Shown: positions 1 through 7,420 of the stretch, in pieces
Numbering within the stretch: the first letter of the stretch is position 1
Layout: each line of letters starts with the position of its first letter
DNA from: Thermotogaceae bacterium
GTDB lineage: Bacteria > Thermotogota > Thermotogae > B21-G9 > HyVt-16
Assembly (NCBI GenBank): GCA_011043375.1
Contig: DQYP01000132.1
Location: 1-9,037 of the forward strand
Length of the DNA stretch: 9,037 nt
Direction: 5' to 3'
Program-made: the position numbers and the translations under genes
The notes under the pieces: generated by a model
Seen by the model: only the letters and a program-made list of their open reading frames with translations
What the model was told of the DNA's origin: nothing
Database searches by the model: none

Positions 1-1
1 A

Positions 2-1072
2 ATCTATGATAACAAAGTGGTGGCTGTTAAAGATGCTAATCTGACCGTTGAAGACAAGGAATTCGTTGTTTTGTTAGGACCATCTGGTTGTGGAAAAACG
101 ACCACTCTAAGGATGATTGCTGGATTGGAGGAAATAACAAAAGGGATAATCAAAATCGATGACAGAGTTGTAAACGATGTTGAACCAAAAGACAGAGATA
201 TTGCGATGGTGTTCCAAAACTATGCACTTTATCCCCATATGACTGTTTATCAAAATATGGCGTTCGGTTTGAAATTACGAAAATATCCAAAAGATGAAAT
301 CGATCGTCGAGTGAAAGAAGCTGCACGAATACTTGGAATAGAAGAACTCCTCGACAGGAAACCAAAGCAACTTTCCGGTGGTCAAAGGCAAAGGGTTGCA
401 GTAGGAAGGGCGATCGTAAGAAATCCAAAAGTTTTCTTGTTTGACGAACCTCTTTCAAACCTCGATGCAAAATTGAGGGTTCAAATGAGAGCTGAGCTTA
501 AAAAATTACATGGTAGATTGCAAGCAACCATTGTTTATGTTACCCACGATCAGGTTGAAGCAATGACTATGGCAAATAAAATAGTTGTAATGAGAGATGG
601 TGTTATCCAGCAAATCGGCGATCCTCATGAAATATACAATAAACCAGCCAACATATTCGTTGCTGGATTCATTGGAAGCCCTGCGATGAACTTCATCGAC
701 GCGAAAATTGTTAGAGGTGAAGACGGCCTCTGGGTACAAACCAGTGGATTTAAAGTTAAACTGATAAAAGAACATGAAGATTTGGTAGCAGATTACATTG
801 ATAAAGATGTAATTTTTGGTGTAAGACCCGAGAATATATTTGATAAAGTTTTTGCGTTGGCTCCAAAACCGGAAAATACGATTACTACACAAGTGGATAT
901 AGTTGAACCTCTTGGAAATGCCACCATACTTCATTTAACATCCGGTCAGAATTCAATAGTGGCCAGTGTTGATCCAAGGACAGAAGCAAAAGAGGGAATG
1001 AAAATGGATGTAGTGTTTGATATGGCGACGATTCACATATTTGATCCAGTAACAGAAAAGGCCATAATTTAA
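2..1072 (+). CDS. Sugar ABC transporter ATP-binding protein, UgpC/MsmK/MalK type (5' end cut off by the window)
   Basis: This is the ATPase subunit of an importer, probably for sugars or glycerol-phosphate-like solutes; it would sit on the inner face of the membrane bound to two permease subunits. The frame is open from base 2 (IYDNK, then VVAVKDANL), which matches the usual N-terminal beta strand of this family, so the GTG at 17 is an internal valine and roughly a dozen residues are missing at the left edge. Numbering from that GTG, I see Walker A GPSGCGKT (21-28), a Q-loop in VFQNYALYPHMT, the signature LSGGQRQR (119-126), Walker B VFLFDEP (139-145), a D-loop SNLD and the H-loop histidine 177. 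After about residue 230 comes a TOBE-type C-terminal domain, as in MalK and UgpC. The visible 356 residues fit a family length near 365-375. No permease or binding-protein gene is visible, and the gene ends at a terminator, so the substrate cannot be told; some members of this family serve several transporters. Confidence 0.95.
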   Translation: MYDNKVVAVKDANLTVEDKEFVVLLGPSGCGKTTTLRMIAGLEEITKGIIKIDDRVVNDVEPKDRDIAMVFQNYALYPHMTVYQNMAFGLKLRKYPKDEIDRRVKEAARILGIEELLDRKPKQLSGGQRQRVAVGRAIVRNPKVFLFDEPLSNLDAKLRVQMRAELKKLHGRLQATIVYVTHDQVEAMTMANKIVVMRDGVIQQIGDPHEIYNKPANIFVAGFIGSPAMNFIDAKIVRGEDGLWVQTSGFKVKLIKEHEDLVADYIDKDVIFGVRPENIFDKVFALAPKPENTITTQVDIVEPLGNATILHLTSGQNSIVASVDPRTEAKEGMKMDVVFDMATIHIFDPVTEKAII

Positions 1073-1104
1073 ATAAAACAGTATAAAGTTTTCAAATCAA
1101 GCTT

Positions 1105-1130
1105 GAGGCCGAGAAATCTCGGCCTCTTTT
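1105..1130 (+). terminator. Rho-independent terminator after the ABC ATPase gene
   Basis: A perfect 9-bp GC-rich stem (GAGGCCGAG / CTCGGCCTC, 1105-1113 and 1118-1126) with an AAAT loop is followed by TTTT at 1127-1130. It lies 32 nt beyond the plus-strand stop codon and between two convergent genes. On the minus strand the stem is followed by AAGCTTGATTTG, which is a poor T-tract, so it should be strong for the plus-strand gene and at best weaker for pyk, whose stop lies 18 nt away on the other side. Confidence 0.9.
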
Positions 1131-1147
1131 GTTGAGAAACGTATAGT

Positions 1148-2578
1148 CTATGATAAAGTTTGAATTTTCAATAAATTCGTAGTTCCCGGAACTCCCCAAG
1201 GTATCCCAGCAGTTATGATTATTTGTTCTCCTTTTTGTGCCAAACCGAGTGATTGGACTAACTCTTCAGTGATATCAAGCATTTCATCTGTATTTGTCGT
1301 TTTACCGACTAATATAGGATAAACTCCCCATACAAGACCAAGCTTCTGATAAGTTGAAGGATCGGGGGTTACTCCGATTATCACAGCTTTGGGTCTATAC
1401 TTTGAAACCCTTTTTGAAGTGCTACCACTCGTAGTCGGTGTTACAATCACATTCAATTCGAGATTATTTGAAATATCCCAGCATGCTTTTGCAATAGCTT
1501 CATTGGTATCTTTTGTGAGAGGATATACTCTCAACATATCCAAAAAATTTCTCTTGAATTCCTCGTATTTTTCCTCAGTGACCCTCGCTATTCTATCCAT
1601 CATTTGAACAGCTTCAACTGGATAATCACCGACGGCAGTTTCACCAGATAGCATTACCGCATCAGTTCCATCAAGTATGGAGTTTGTAATATCTGCCACT
1701 TCAGCTCTTGTTGGGATAGGATTAACTACCATTGATTCCAACATCTGAGTTGCTGTGATAACAGGCTTGGAATAGAGATTTGACAATTGAATGATCCTTT
1801 TTTGTTCTATGGCTACCCTTTCCACTGGTAATTCCACTCCTAAATCTCCCCTTGCAACAAGCACAGCTTCCGAAGCCCTTATTATATCATCCAAACTTTT
1901 CAAAGCCTGAGGGGTCTCTATCTTAGCTATAACTTCTATTGAAGTTGCACCCAATTCTTTTAAGATTCTCTTCAATTCAAGTATATCTGCAGTTCTTCTT
2001 ATGTAAGATTGAGCGAGAAATTCCACATTCTCTTCTACAGCTAAAGCAACAAAATCTCTGTCTTTCTCTGAAAGAGGTGGAAGATCGAAATCGATGCCTG
2101 GAACACTCAAACCTTTTTTCGGTTTTATACTTCCAGAATTCAATGCAATACATACAAGTGATTTTTCTCTTTTATCGATGGCTTTCAATTTTATGTTTCC
2201 ATCATCTATCAAAATCACGTCACCAATATTTACATCTCTTATAACTTTTTCCTTACATGTTGTTGAAAACCCTTTGTTGGTTATTTCATAGGGTTTAGAA
2301 TATATGAATATCTCTTCTCCTTCTTTGATCTCTATCTCATCATTTATTCCTTCTATCCTGACCTTTGGGCCTTCGAGATCCAATATTATTGGTAGCGCGA
2401 TATTCAGATCTTTTCTTACCTCTTTAATCAATCTAATGGTTCTACGGTGTTTCTCTATACTACCATGTGAGGTATTCAATCTAACGACATTCATACCAGC
2501 GCCAATCAATTTTTCTATCATTTCTCTGGAATTAGTTTTGGGTCCCAAGGTACAAACTATCTTAGTTTTTCGCATCAT
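1148..2578 (-). CDS. pyk: Pyruvate kinase
   Basis: It converts phosphoenolpyruvate and ADP to pyruvate and ATP, the last step of glycolysis, in the cytosol. Taking the ATG at 2578 gives 476 residues, normal for a bacterial enzyme without the extra C-terminal domain. Visible in order: the N-terminal barrel strand KIVCTLGP; R33, N35 and S37 in RLNTSHG (phosphate and monovalent-cation site); a B domain from about 75 to 170; the active-site signature VIAKIETPQAL with K219 and E221 (metal); D245 in VARGDLGVE; T277 in TATQMLESM; DGTDAVMLSGETAVGDYP at 304-321; then the C domain with TTSGSTSKRVSKYRP. The segment DLEGPKVRI carries lysine (K72) where potassium-dependent enzymes have glutamate. An AAGGGAG ribosome binding site supports 2578 or the next ATG at 2575. 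It is the last gene of the minus-strand block, 28 nt after pfkA, so the two glycolytic kinases are probably co-expressed. Confidence 0.96.
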   Translation of the reverse strand: MMRKTKIVCTLGPKTNSREMIEKLIGAGMNVVRLNTSHGSIEKHRRTIRLIKEVRKDLNIALPIILDLEGPKVRIEGINDEIEIKEGEEIFIYSKPYEITNKGFSTTCKEKVIRDVNIGDVILIDDGNIKLKAIDKREKSLVCIALNSGSIKPKKGLSVPGIDFDLPPLSEKDRDFVALAVEENVEFLAQSYIRRTADILELKRILKELGATSIEVIAKIETPQALKSLDDIIRASEAVLVARGDLGVELPVERVAIEQKRIIQLSNLYSKPVITATQMLESMVVNPIPTRAEVADITNSILDGTDAVMLSGETAVGDYPVEAVQMMDRIARVTEEKYEEFKRNFLDMLRVYPLTKDTNEAIAKACWDISNNLELNVIVTPTTSGSTSKRVSKYRPKAVIIGVTPDPSTYQKLGLVWGVYPILVGKTTNTDEMLDITEELVQSLGLAQKGEQIIITAGIPWGVPGTTNLLKIQTLS

Positions 2579-2583
2579 GAAAT

Positions 2584-2590
2584 CTCCCTT
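2584..2590 (-). promoter_or_regulatory. Ribosome binding site that fixes the pyk start
   Basis: AAGGGAG on the minus strand lies 5 nt before the ATG at 2578 and 8 nt before the tandem ATG at 2575, inside the pfkA-pyk gap. The longer start at 2620 would add MCCLKRVLGKKGDF, overlap pfkA, and has no such motif before it. This decides in favour of the two tandem ATGs, with the next residues RKTKIVCTLGP matching the normal N-terminus of the family. Confidence 0.8.
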
Positions 2591-2606
2591 CTTTCCCAAA
2601 ACTCTC

Positions 2607-3569
2607 TTAAGACAACACATTTGCTAATTCATAAAGTGATAAGTCCAATCTTTTCTTTTCCCTTAAAACCTCATCGAGAGGGGTTCTGGTGATTTTATTC
2701 CCTTGCAATCCAGACATAGTTCCATGTTCTCCATCAATGAGTGCTTGGACTGCATCTGAACCAAGTCTTGATGCTAATAATCTATCAAAAGAAGTAGGGC
2801 TTCCGCCTCTTTGAATATGTCCAAGAATCGTTATCCGAGTTTCATAGCCTATTTTATATTCCAGATATCTTGCCACTGTATAAGCACTGGCTGCACCCTC
2901 AGCGACTACAACTATACTGTTTATTTTACCTCTCTTTCTTCCCATTAGAAGTTTATCAGCAACAGCCTGGTAATCAACAGGAATCTCCGGAATAATAATA
3001 GCTTCAGAACCTGTGACTATTCCAGATATCAATGCGATATATCCTGAATTTCTCCCCATGACTTCTACTATAAAAGCTCTTTCATGTGATGAGGCAGTAT
3101 CTTTAAGTTTTTGAATGGCATCCATAACGGTGTTCAAACACGTATCTACTCCGATACACATGTCCGTCCCATTGATATCATTGTCTATACTAGCCGGCAC
3201 ACCAACGGTTGGGAACTTGTGTAACTGTGAGAGTATCGCTGCTCCAGTCAAACTTCCATCTCCTCCTATAACCACCAATCCCTCTACACCATGCTTTTTG
3301 AGGTTCTTCAACGCCTTCTCCCTTCCACTCTCAACTTTGAACTCTTCGCACCTAGCAGTCCTAAGTATAGTTCCTCCCCTTTCCATTATTCCACCAACAT
3401 CTTTAAAAGTTAAAGGGATAAACTCATCGTCGATTAATCCGGCGTATCCTCTCATAACCCCTAATACTTCCAATCCTTTAGTTGTAGCATATCTAACAAC
3501 GGCCCTGATTGCAGCATTCATACCCGGAGCATCTCCACCGCTTGTCATAACAGCTATTTTTTTCAACAT
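2607..3569 (-). CDS. pfkA: ATP-dependent 6-phosphofructokinase
   Basis: It phosphorylates fructose 6-phosphate to fructose 1,6-bisphosphate with ATP; bacterial PfkA is a cytosolic homotetramer. The 320 residues equal the E. coli PfkA length. Motifs: nucleotide loop TSGGDAPGMNAAIRAVVR (9-26), GGDGS (102-106), PASIDND (125-131) with the catalytic aspartate at 129, VEVMGR (168-173), and the family signature RITILGHIQRGGSP (245-258). Glycine at 105 (E. coli G104) and a small residue, not lysine, at 126 (E. coli G124) mark an ATP- rather than pyrophosphate-using enzyme. The effector-site arginines equivalent to E. coli R21, R25 and R54 are present as R22, R26 and R64, so control by ADP/PEP-like effectors is plausible; E. 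coli R154 is replaced by K156. The E. coli T125 equivalent is serine (S127). GGGGAGGT lies about 8 nt before the ATG, in the 22-nt gap after mutS. Confidence 0.97.
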   Translation of the reverse strand: MLKKIAVMTSGGDAPGMNAAIRAVVRYATTKGLEVLGVMRGYAGLIDDEFIPLTFKDVGGIMERGGTILRTARCEEFKVESGREKALKNLKKHGVEGLVVIGGDGSLTGAAILSQLHKFPTVGVPASIDNDINGTDMCIGVDTCLNTVMDAIQKLKDTASSHERAFIVEVMGRNSGYIALISGIVTGSEAIIIPEIPVDYQAVADKLLMGRKRGKINSIVVVAEGAASAYTVARYLEYKIGYETRITILGHIQRGGSPTSFDRLLASRLGSDAVQALIDGEHGTMSGLQGNKITRTPLDEVLREKKRLDLSLYELANVLS

Positions 3570-3591
3570 GTTTAACTACCTCCCCAAAAAG

Positions 3592-6072
3592 TTAAAATAA
3601 TTTTAGCTGCTCATTCTTGAATATTTTTCTTCTTCTACGTGTCTTTCTTTTTAGCTCTTCAAGTTCTCTATCGCCTATGTTTTTCACCCTCTTATCTATC
3701 TGACTTTCCTTTGTTATTATATTCAGTATCTCTTTCGCCCTCTCTATTATTTCATCATCAATACCGGCTACTTTTGCAACTTCTATACCATAACTCCTTT
3801 CTGAAACTCCATCAACTAATTTATGTAAAAATACTATCCCATTATCAGTCCTCTTGACTAAAAACGTCTTATTGAAGATACCTGTGTAGAGATTCGCTAA
3901 TTCAGTCAACTCAGTGTAATGGGTTGCAAAAATCACATATGGATTCAAAACCTTGTATAGATATTCTGAAACTGCCCATGCTATGCTTATACCATCGAAA
4001 GTGCTTGTACCCCTTCCAACCTCATCGAGTATCACCAAGCTTTTCTCTGTTGCGTACCTCAAGATCAACGCAGTTTCGCTCATTTCGACCAAAAAGGTGC
4101 TCTTTCCACTAGCAATATCATCTTTTGCGCCTATTCTTGTGAAAACTCTATCGAATACAGGTAGAATAGCTTCATCTGCTGGAACAAAAGAACCTATTTG
4201 AGCCATCACAGCAATTAATGCTACCTGACGTATAAAGGTAGATTTTCCTGACATGTTTGGCCCCGTTAGAACCATAAACTTTTGCCTTGAGTCCATTTTC
4301 AAATCATTCTTTATGAAATTTCTCTCGAACTTCTCAACGATCGGATGTCTTGAACTCTTTAAAGTCATCGAATCCGCGAATGATGGCCTAATATAATTAT
4401 TTTCTAATGCGCATAATGCCAATGAGGATATAACGTCTATTTTTGATAAGATGTGAGCGTTCACTTGAATATCTCTAAGATATCTTTGAATTTCAGAGCA
4501 TACCTTTGAAAAAAGTTCTTTTTCAAGCTGTTCTACGATTTCTTTAGCATGTAATATCTTATTTTCAAAAGCCTTTAATTCATCGGTTATGAATCTCTCC
4601 GAGTTAACCAAAGTCTGCTTTCTAACATAATCACTTGGTACTTTAGACAAATTTGATTTACTAATCTCAATGTAATAACCAAATACTTTGTTATAACCTA
4701 TTTTCAGATTATTTATCCCAGTTTTCAATCTTTCGTTTTTTTCCATTTCCTTGATTTTTTCCTCACCATGGATTAGAAGATCAACGTGTTCATCGAGTTT
4801 TTCACTGAATCCTCGCTTTATCACATTTCCTGTACCCAATTGTGAGGACGGATCGTCATTTATTGATTTTTCAAGAAATTCGAATAATTCGTTCAAATCC
4901 ACTATAGTTTCAGCAAGCTTTGAAAGAAACTTGTTTGTGAAAAGTGCAGATCGTATATATGGTATCATCTTGAGAGTCTCTCTCAATGAAACAACATCTC
5001 TTACAGTCGCCCTATTCAATGATACTCTTGTAACAATCCTCTCCAAATCGTACACATTCTTCAAATATTCTCTGATTTCATTCAAAAGTATTCTATCATT
5101 ATAGAAGGCCTCAACGAAATCTAACCTTTCTTCTATTTTGTTTAAATCTAAAAGCGGAGTAACTATCCAATTCTTTAAAAGTCTGCTTCCCATACTTGTG
5201 ATACACTTATCCAAAATACCGAAAAGTGTTTTTGATTTTTCTTTTCCCTTGATTGGGATTAGATCAATATTTTCTATTGTTGGCAAGTCGATCGACATGT
5301 AATCTTTGTTCGAGATTTTCACAGGCTTTTTTAAACTCTTGACCGTGGTCCTCTGCATCAACTCGATATATTCAAGCACCGCACCTATCAATGGAATGTA
5401 CTTATCCTCTACTCCCAATGAGTCAACGATTGCTATTGAGTAGAAATCCTTGATCTTCTCGAGGGAGTTCTTTTTGTCATAGTACCAATCATCTAAATAT
5501 TCTATAAAGATATCTTGTATCATCTTCATATAGTCATTGAACTCTTCTTGATATTCTTTTGGCAGCAGGAGTTGGCTAGCAGAGACCTTTTGAACATGTT
5601 CTATGAAAGAATTCATATCGTCCAATTCAAAGACCAAAAAATCACCTGTTGATAAATCCAATTGTGCTGTTAAAACTCCTTCGTCTTTCTTTATCATTGC
5701 AAGGATGTAATTGTTTTGTTCCTCTAAAATGGTATCTTCGATTACCATTCCGGGTGTTACAACCCTTGTTACTTCTCTTCTCACTATACCTTTTGCTTGT
5801 TTAGGATCTTCTACTTGATCACATATAGCAACTTTGTAACCTCTTTTGATGAGTTTCTTTAAATAATTATCCAAAGCGTGATAAGGTATTCCAGCCATTG
5901 GTGTACCATTACGCGAAGTTAAAACTATTTGCAATTCTTCAGAGATTACTCTCGCATCTTCAAAAAAGGCCTCATAGAAATCTCCGAGTCTGAAAAGCAG
6001 TATGGCATCCTCATAATTTGACTTTATCTCTTTGTATTGTTTCATCATTGGTGTCAAAGTATTTTCACGCAA
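3592..6072 (-). CDS. mutS: DNA mismatch repair ATPase MutS
   Basis: It recognises mismatches and small loops in newly copied DNA and recruits MutL. The 826 residues are typical of MutS1. The N-terminal mismatch-binding domain has LTPMMKQY and the Phe-x-Glu motif (F32, E34 in GDFYEAF), which separates true MutS1 from MutS2. Connector, core and clamp domains follow (about 120-545). The ATPase domain has Walker A GPNMSGKST (604-612), ASGKSTFLVEMSE, Walker B and signature LDEVGRGTSTFDG (682-694), and H718 in ATHYTE. The C-terminal dimerisation helices (SERSYGIEVAKVAGI) are followed by an Arg-rich stretch and a terminal QLKLF, a likely beta-clamp motif. The start is TTG, directly after the miaB stop, with AGGAGGT 10 nt upstream; it keeps the residues before LTPMM expected in this family. 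No mutL is visible. miaB next to mutS is a recurrent bacterial arrangement. Confidence 0.97.
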   Translation of the reverse strand: MRENTLTPMMKQYKEIKSNYEDAILLFRLGDFYEAFFEDARVISEELQIVLTSRNGTPMAGIPYHALDNYLKKLIKRGYKVAICDQVEDPKQAKGIVRREVTRVVTPGMVIEDTILEEQNNYILAMIKKDEGVLTAQLDLSTGDFLVFELDDMNSFIEHVQKVSASQLLLPKEYQEEFNDYMKMIQDIFIEYLDDWYYDKKNSLEKIKDFYSIAIVDSLGVEDKYIPLIGAVLEYIELMQRTTVKSLKKPVKISNKDYMSIDLPTIENIDLIPIKGKEKSKTLFGILDKCITSMGSRLLKNWIVTPLLDLNKIEERLDFVEAFYNDRILLNEIREYLKNVYDLERIVTRVSLNRATVRDVVSLRETLKMIPYIRSALFTNKFLSKLAETIVDLNELFEFLEKSINDDPSSQLGTGNVIKRGFSEKLDEHVDLLIHGEEKIKEMEKNERLKTGINNLKIGYNKVFGYYIEISKSNLSKVPSDYVRKQTLVNSERFITDELKAFENKILHAKEIVEQLEKELFSKVCSEIQRYLRDIQVNAHILSKIDVISSLALCALENNYIRPSFADSMTLKSSRHPIVEKFERNFIKNDLKMDSRQKFMVLTGPNMSGKSTFIRQVALIAVMAQIGSFVPADEAILPVFDRVFTRIGAKDDIASGKSTFLVEMSETALILRYATEKSLVILDEVGRGTSTFDGISIAWAVSEYLYKVLNPYVIFATHYTELTELANLYTGIFNKTFLVKRTDNGIVFLHKLVDGVSERSYGIEVAKVAGIDDEIIERAKEILNIITKESQIDKRVKNIGDRELEELKRKTRRRRKIFKNEQLKLF

Positions 6073-7401
6073 CTACACTTTTACCTCCTGATTTATAATT
6101 TCACCATAAAGAGGGCCAGCGGTTATCTTATTGATCTTGACTATTACCTTTGTACCCACACGATCCTCAGGACCCTCAAATATTATTATCTTGTTGTTAA
6201 TTGTTCTTCCATATAAGAGCTTTTGATGTTTTCTTACTTTGGCTTCGATGATCACTTCAACTTCTTTGTTCAAATAATTTTGGTTTATCTCATAATTTAT
6301 TCTCTTTTGAAGTTCTAAAATCGTTTGTAATCTCTTAGATTTTTCCTTATGGGGTATCTCATCACTAAAATGTTTAGCTGCATAGGTTCCTTCACGCGGA
6401 GAGTAAATCGCTAAATTCACTCTTTCAAATCTCACATCTTTGATTAATTTCAGGGTCTCTTCAAAATCTTCCTCCGTTTCTTTAGGAAAACCAACGATTA
6501 CATCCGTACTTACTGAGACATCTTGAATCGTGTTTCTTATCCTTCGTATCAAATCAAGGTAGAATTCTCGGGTATATCCTCTATTCATGAGTTTCAAAAT
6601 CTTGTTGCTACCAGACTGAATAGGCAAATGAATGCATTTGGCAATCTTGTTTGATCTCGCTATTACCTCTATCAGTTCATCGGAAAAATCCTTTGGGTAT
6701 GATGTCAAGAACCATAAGCGTTCTATTCCACTTATCTTTTCTGCTTCTCTTAAAAGTCCAGCTAAACTGCTACCATCTTTTAAATCTTTTCCATAAGAAT
6801 CAACATTTTGGCCAAGAAAAGTTATTTCGATATATCCTTGAGTTGCCAAATTTTTCACTTCCCTTAGGATATCGTGCATCGGCCTGCTCTTTTCCCGACC
6901 CCTTGTGTATGGAACAATACAATAAGAACAGAATTTGTTACAACCGTATATTATGGTAACCCACGCATGATGATTGCTATCTCTGAGTCTTGGAAAATAA
7001 CTGTTCAATTCATCAATGTGATCTTCCATGTACACGAATCTTTTGCCTTTCAGTGCCTCGTCAATCAATGAATCTATTCTCGATATTGAACGAGTCCCAA
7101 AAACGAAATTTACAATTTTATTTTCCAGCAGTTTCTCTTTTTCCTTTTCAGCTATACAACCACCTACTCCTACGATAATTTCTTTCCTTCGCCTTTTTAG
7201 TCTATTTATCTCGCCCAACTTACCATAAAACTTATCTTCGGCCTTTTTTCTGACAGCACAGGTGTTCACTATAATTATATCTGCTTCCTCTAAAACATCT
7301 GTTGGTATAAACCCTTTAGCCTTCAAAATCCCTTTTATCGCCTCAGAATCATTTTCATTCATTTGACATCCAAATGTTTTTATGTAAAACTTCAAATCCA
7401 T
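6073..7401 (-). CDS. miaB: tRNA-2-methylthio-N6-dimethylallyladenosine synthase MiaB
   Basis: This radical-SAM methylthiotransferase adds a methylthio group to i6A at position 37 of tRNAs that read codons starting with U. The 442 residues match the family. The N-terminal domain has the three cluster cysteines C12 (GCQMN), C48 (VNTCAVR) and C82 (GGCIAE). The radical-SAM domain has C154, C158 and C161 in YGCNKFCSYC, then PYTRGREKSRP and FLGQNVDSYG. A TRAM RNA-binding domain occupies about 378-440. The HAWVTIIYGC and GREKSRP segments favour MiaB over the relatives RimO and MtaB. The ATG is preceded by AAGGAGGA with a short spacing of about 2-4 nt, inside the 19-nt gap after the hydrolase gene. 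The substrate needs prior prenylation by MiaA, whose gene is not in the window. Confidence 0.96.
   Translation of the reverse strand: MDLKFYIKTFGCQMNENDSEAIKGILKAKGFIPTDVLEEADIIIVNTCAVRKKAEDKFYGKLGEINRLKRRRKEIIVGVGGCIAEKEKEKLLENKIVNFVFGTRSISRIDSLIDEALKGKRFVYMEDHIDELNSYFPRLRDSNHHAWVTIIYGCNKFCSYCIVPYTRGREKSRPMHDILREVKNLATQGYIEITFLGQNVDSYGKDLKDGSSLAGLLREAEKISGIERLWFLTSYPKDFSDELIEVIARSNKIAKCIHLPIQSGSNKILKLMNRGYTREFYLDLIRRIRNTIQDVSVSTDVIVGFPKETEEDFEETLKLIKDVRFERVNLAIYSPREGTYAAKHFSDEIPHKEKSKRLQTILELQKRINYEINQNYLNKEVEVIIEAKVRKHQKLLYGRTINNKIIIFEGPEDRVGTKVIVKINKITAGPLYGEIINQEVKV
6083..6089 (-). promoter_or_regulatory. Ribosome binding site for mutS, inside the 3' end of miaB
   Basis: AGGAGGT lies 10 nt before the TTG at 6072 and is encoded in the last codons of miaB (residues QEVKV). 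It supports the TTG as the mutS start; the alternative ATG at 6048 would leave a gap of over 30 nt and no comparable motif. Because the miaB stop directly abuts the mutS start, the two are probably translationally coupled. Confidence 0.8.
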
Positions 7402-7420
7402 GCTCCTCCTTTTAATTTTT

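Noticed and set aside
17..19. GTG at 17 as the start of the ABC ATPase
   Set aside because: The frame is open upstream to the window edge and encodes IYDNK, expected just before VVAVKDANL in this family; the gene is cut by the window, not started at 17.
506..934. 142-codon minus-strand frame within the ABC ATPase gene
   Set aside because: It is antisense to conserved ATPase and TOBE coding sequence, and its translation shows no recognisable features.
1105..1126. The terminator hairpin as a strong bidirectional terminator for pyk
   Set aside because: Read on the minus strand, the stem is followed by AAGCTTGATTTG and not by a T-run, so only the plus-strand direction is well supported.
2579..2620. 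Longer pyk start at ATG 2620
   Set aside because: It overlaps pfkA by 14 nt, has no ribosome binding site, and adds 14 residues not normal for pyruvate kinase; AAGGGAG supports 2578 or 2575.
3115..3600. 161-codon plus-strand frame antisense to pfkA
   Set aside because: It lies almost wholly opposite highly conserved PfkA codons, its low-complexity Ser/Pro/Thr-rich product looks like an antisense shadow, and no family features are visible.
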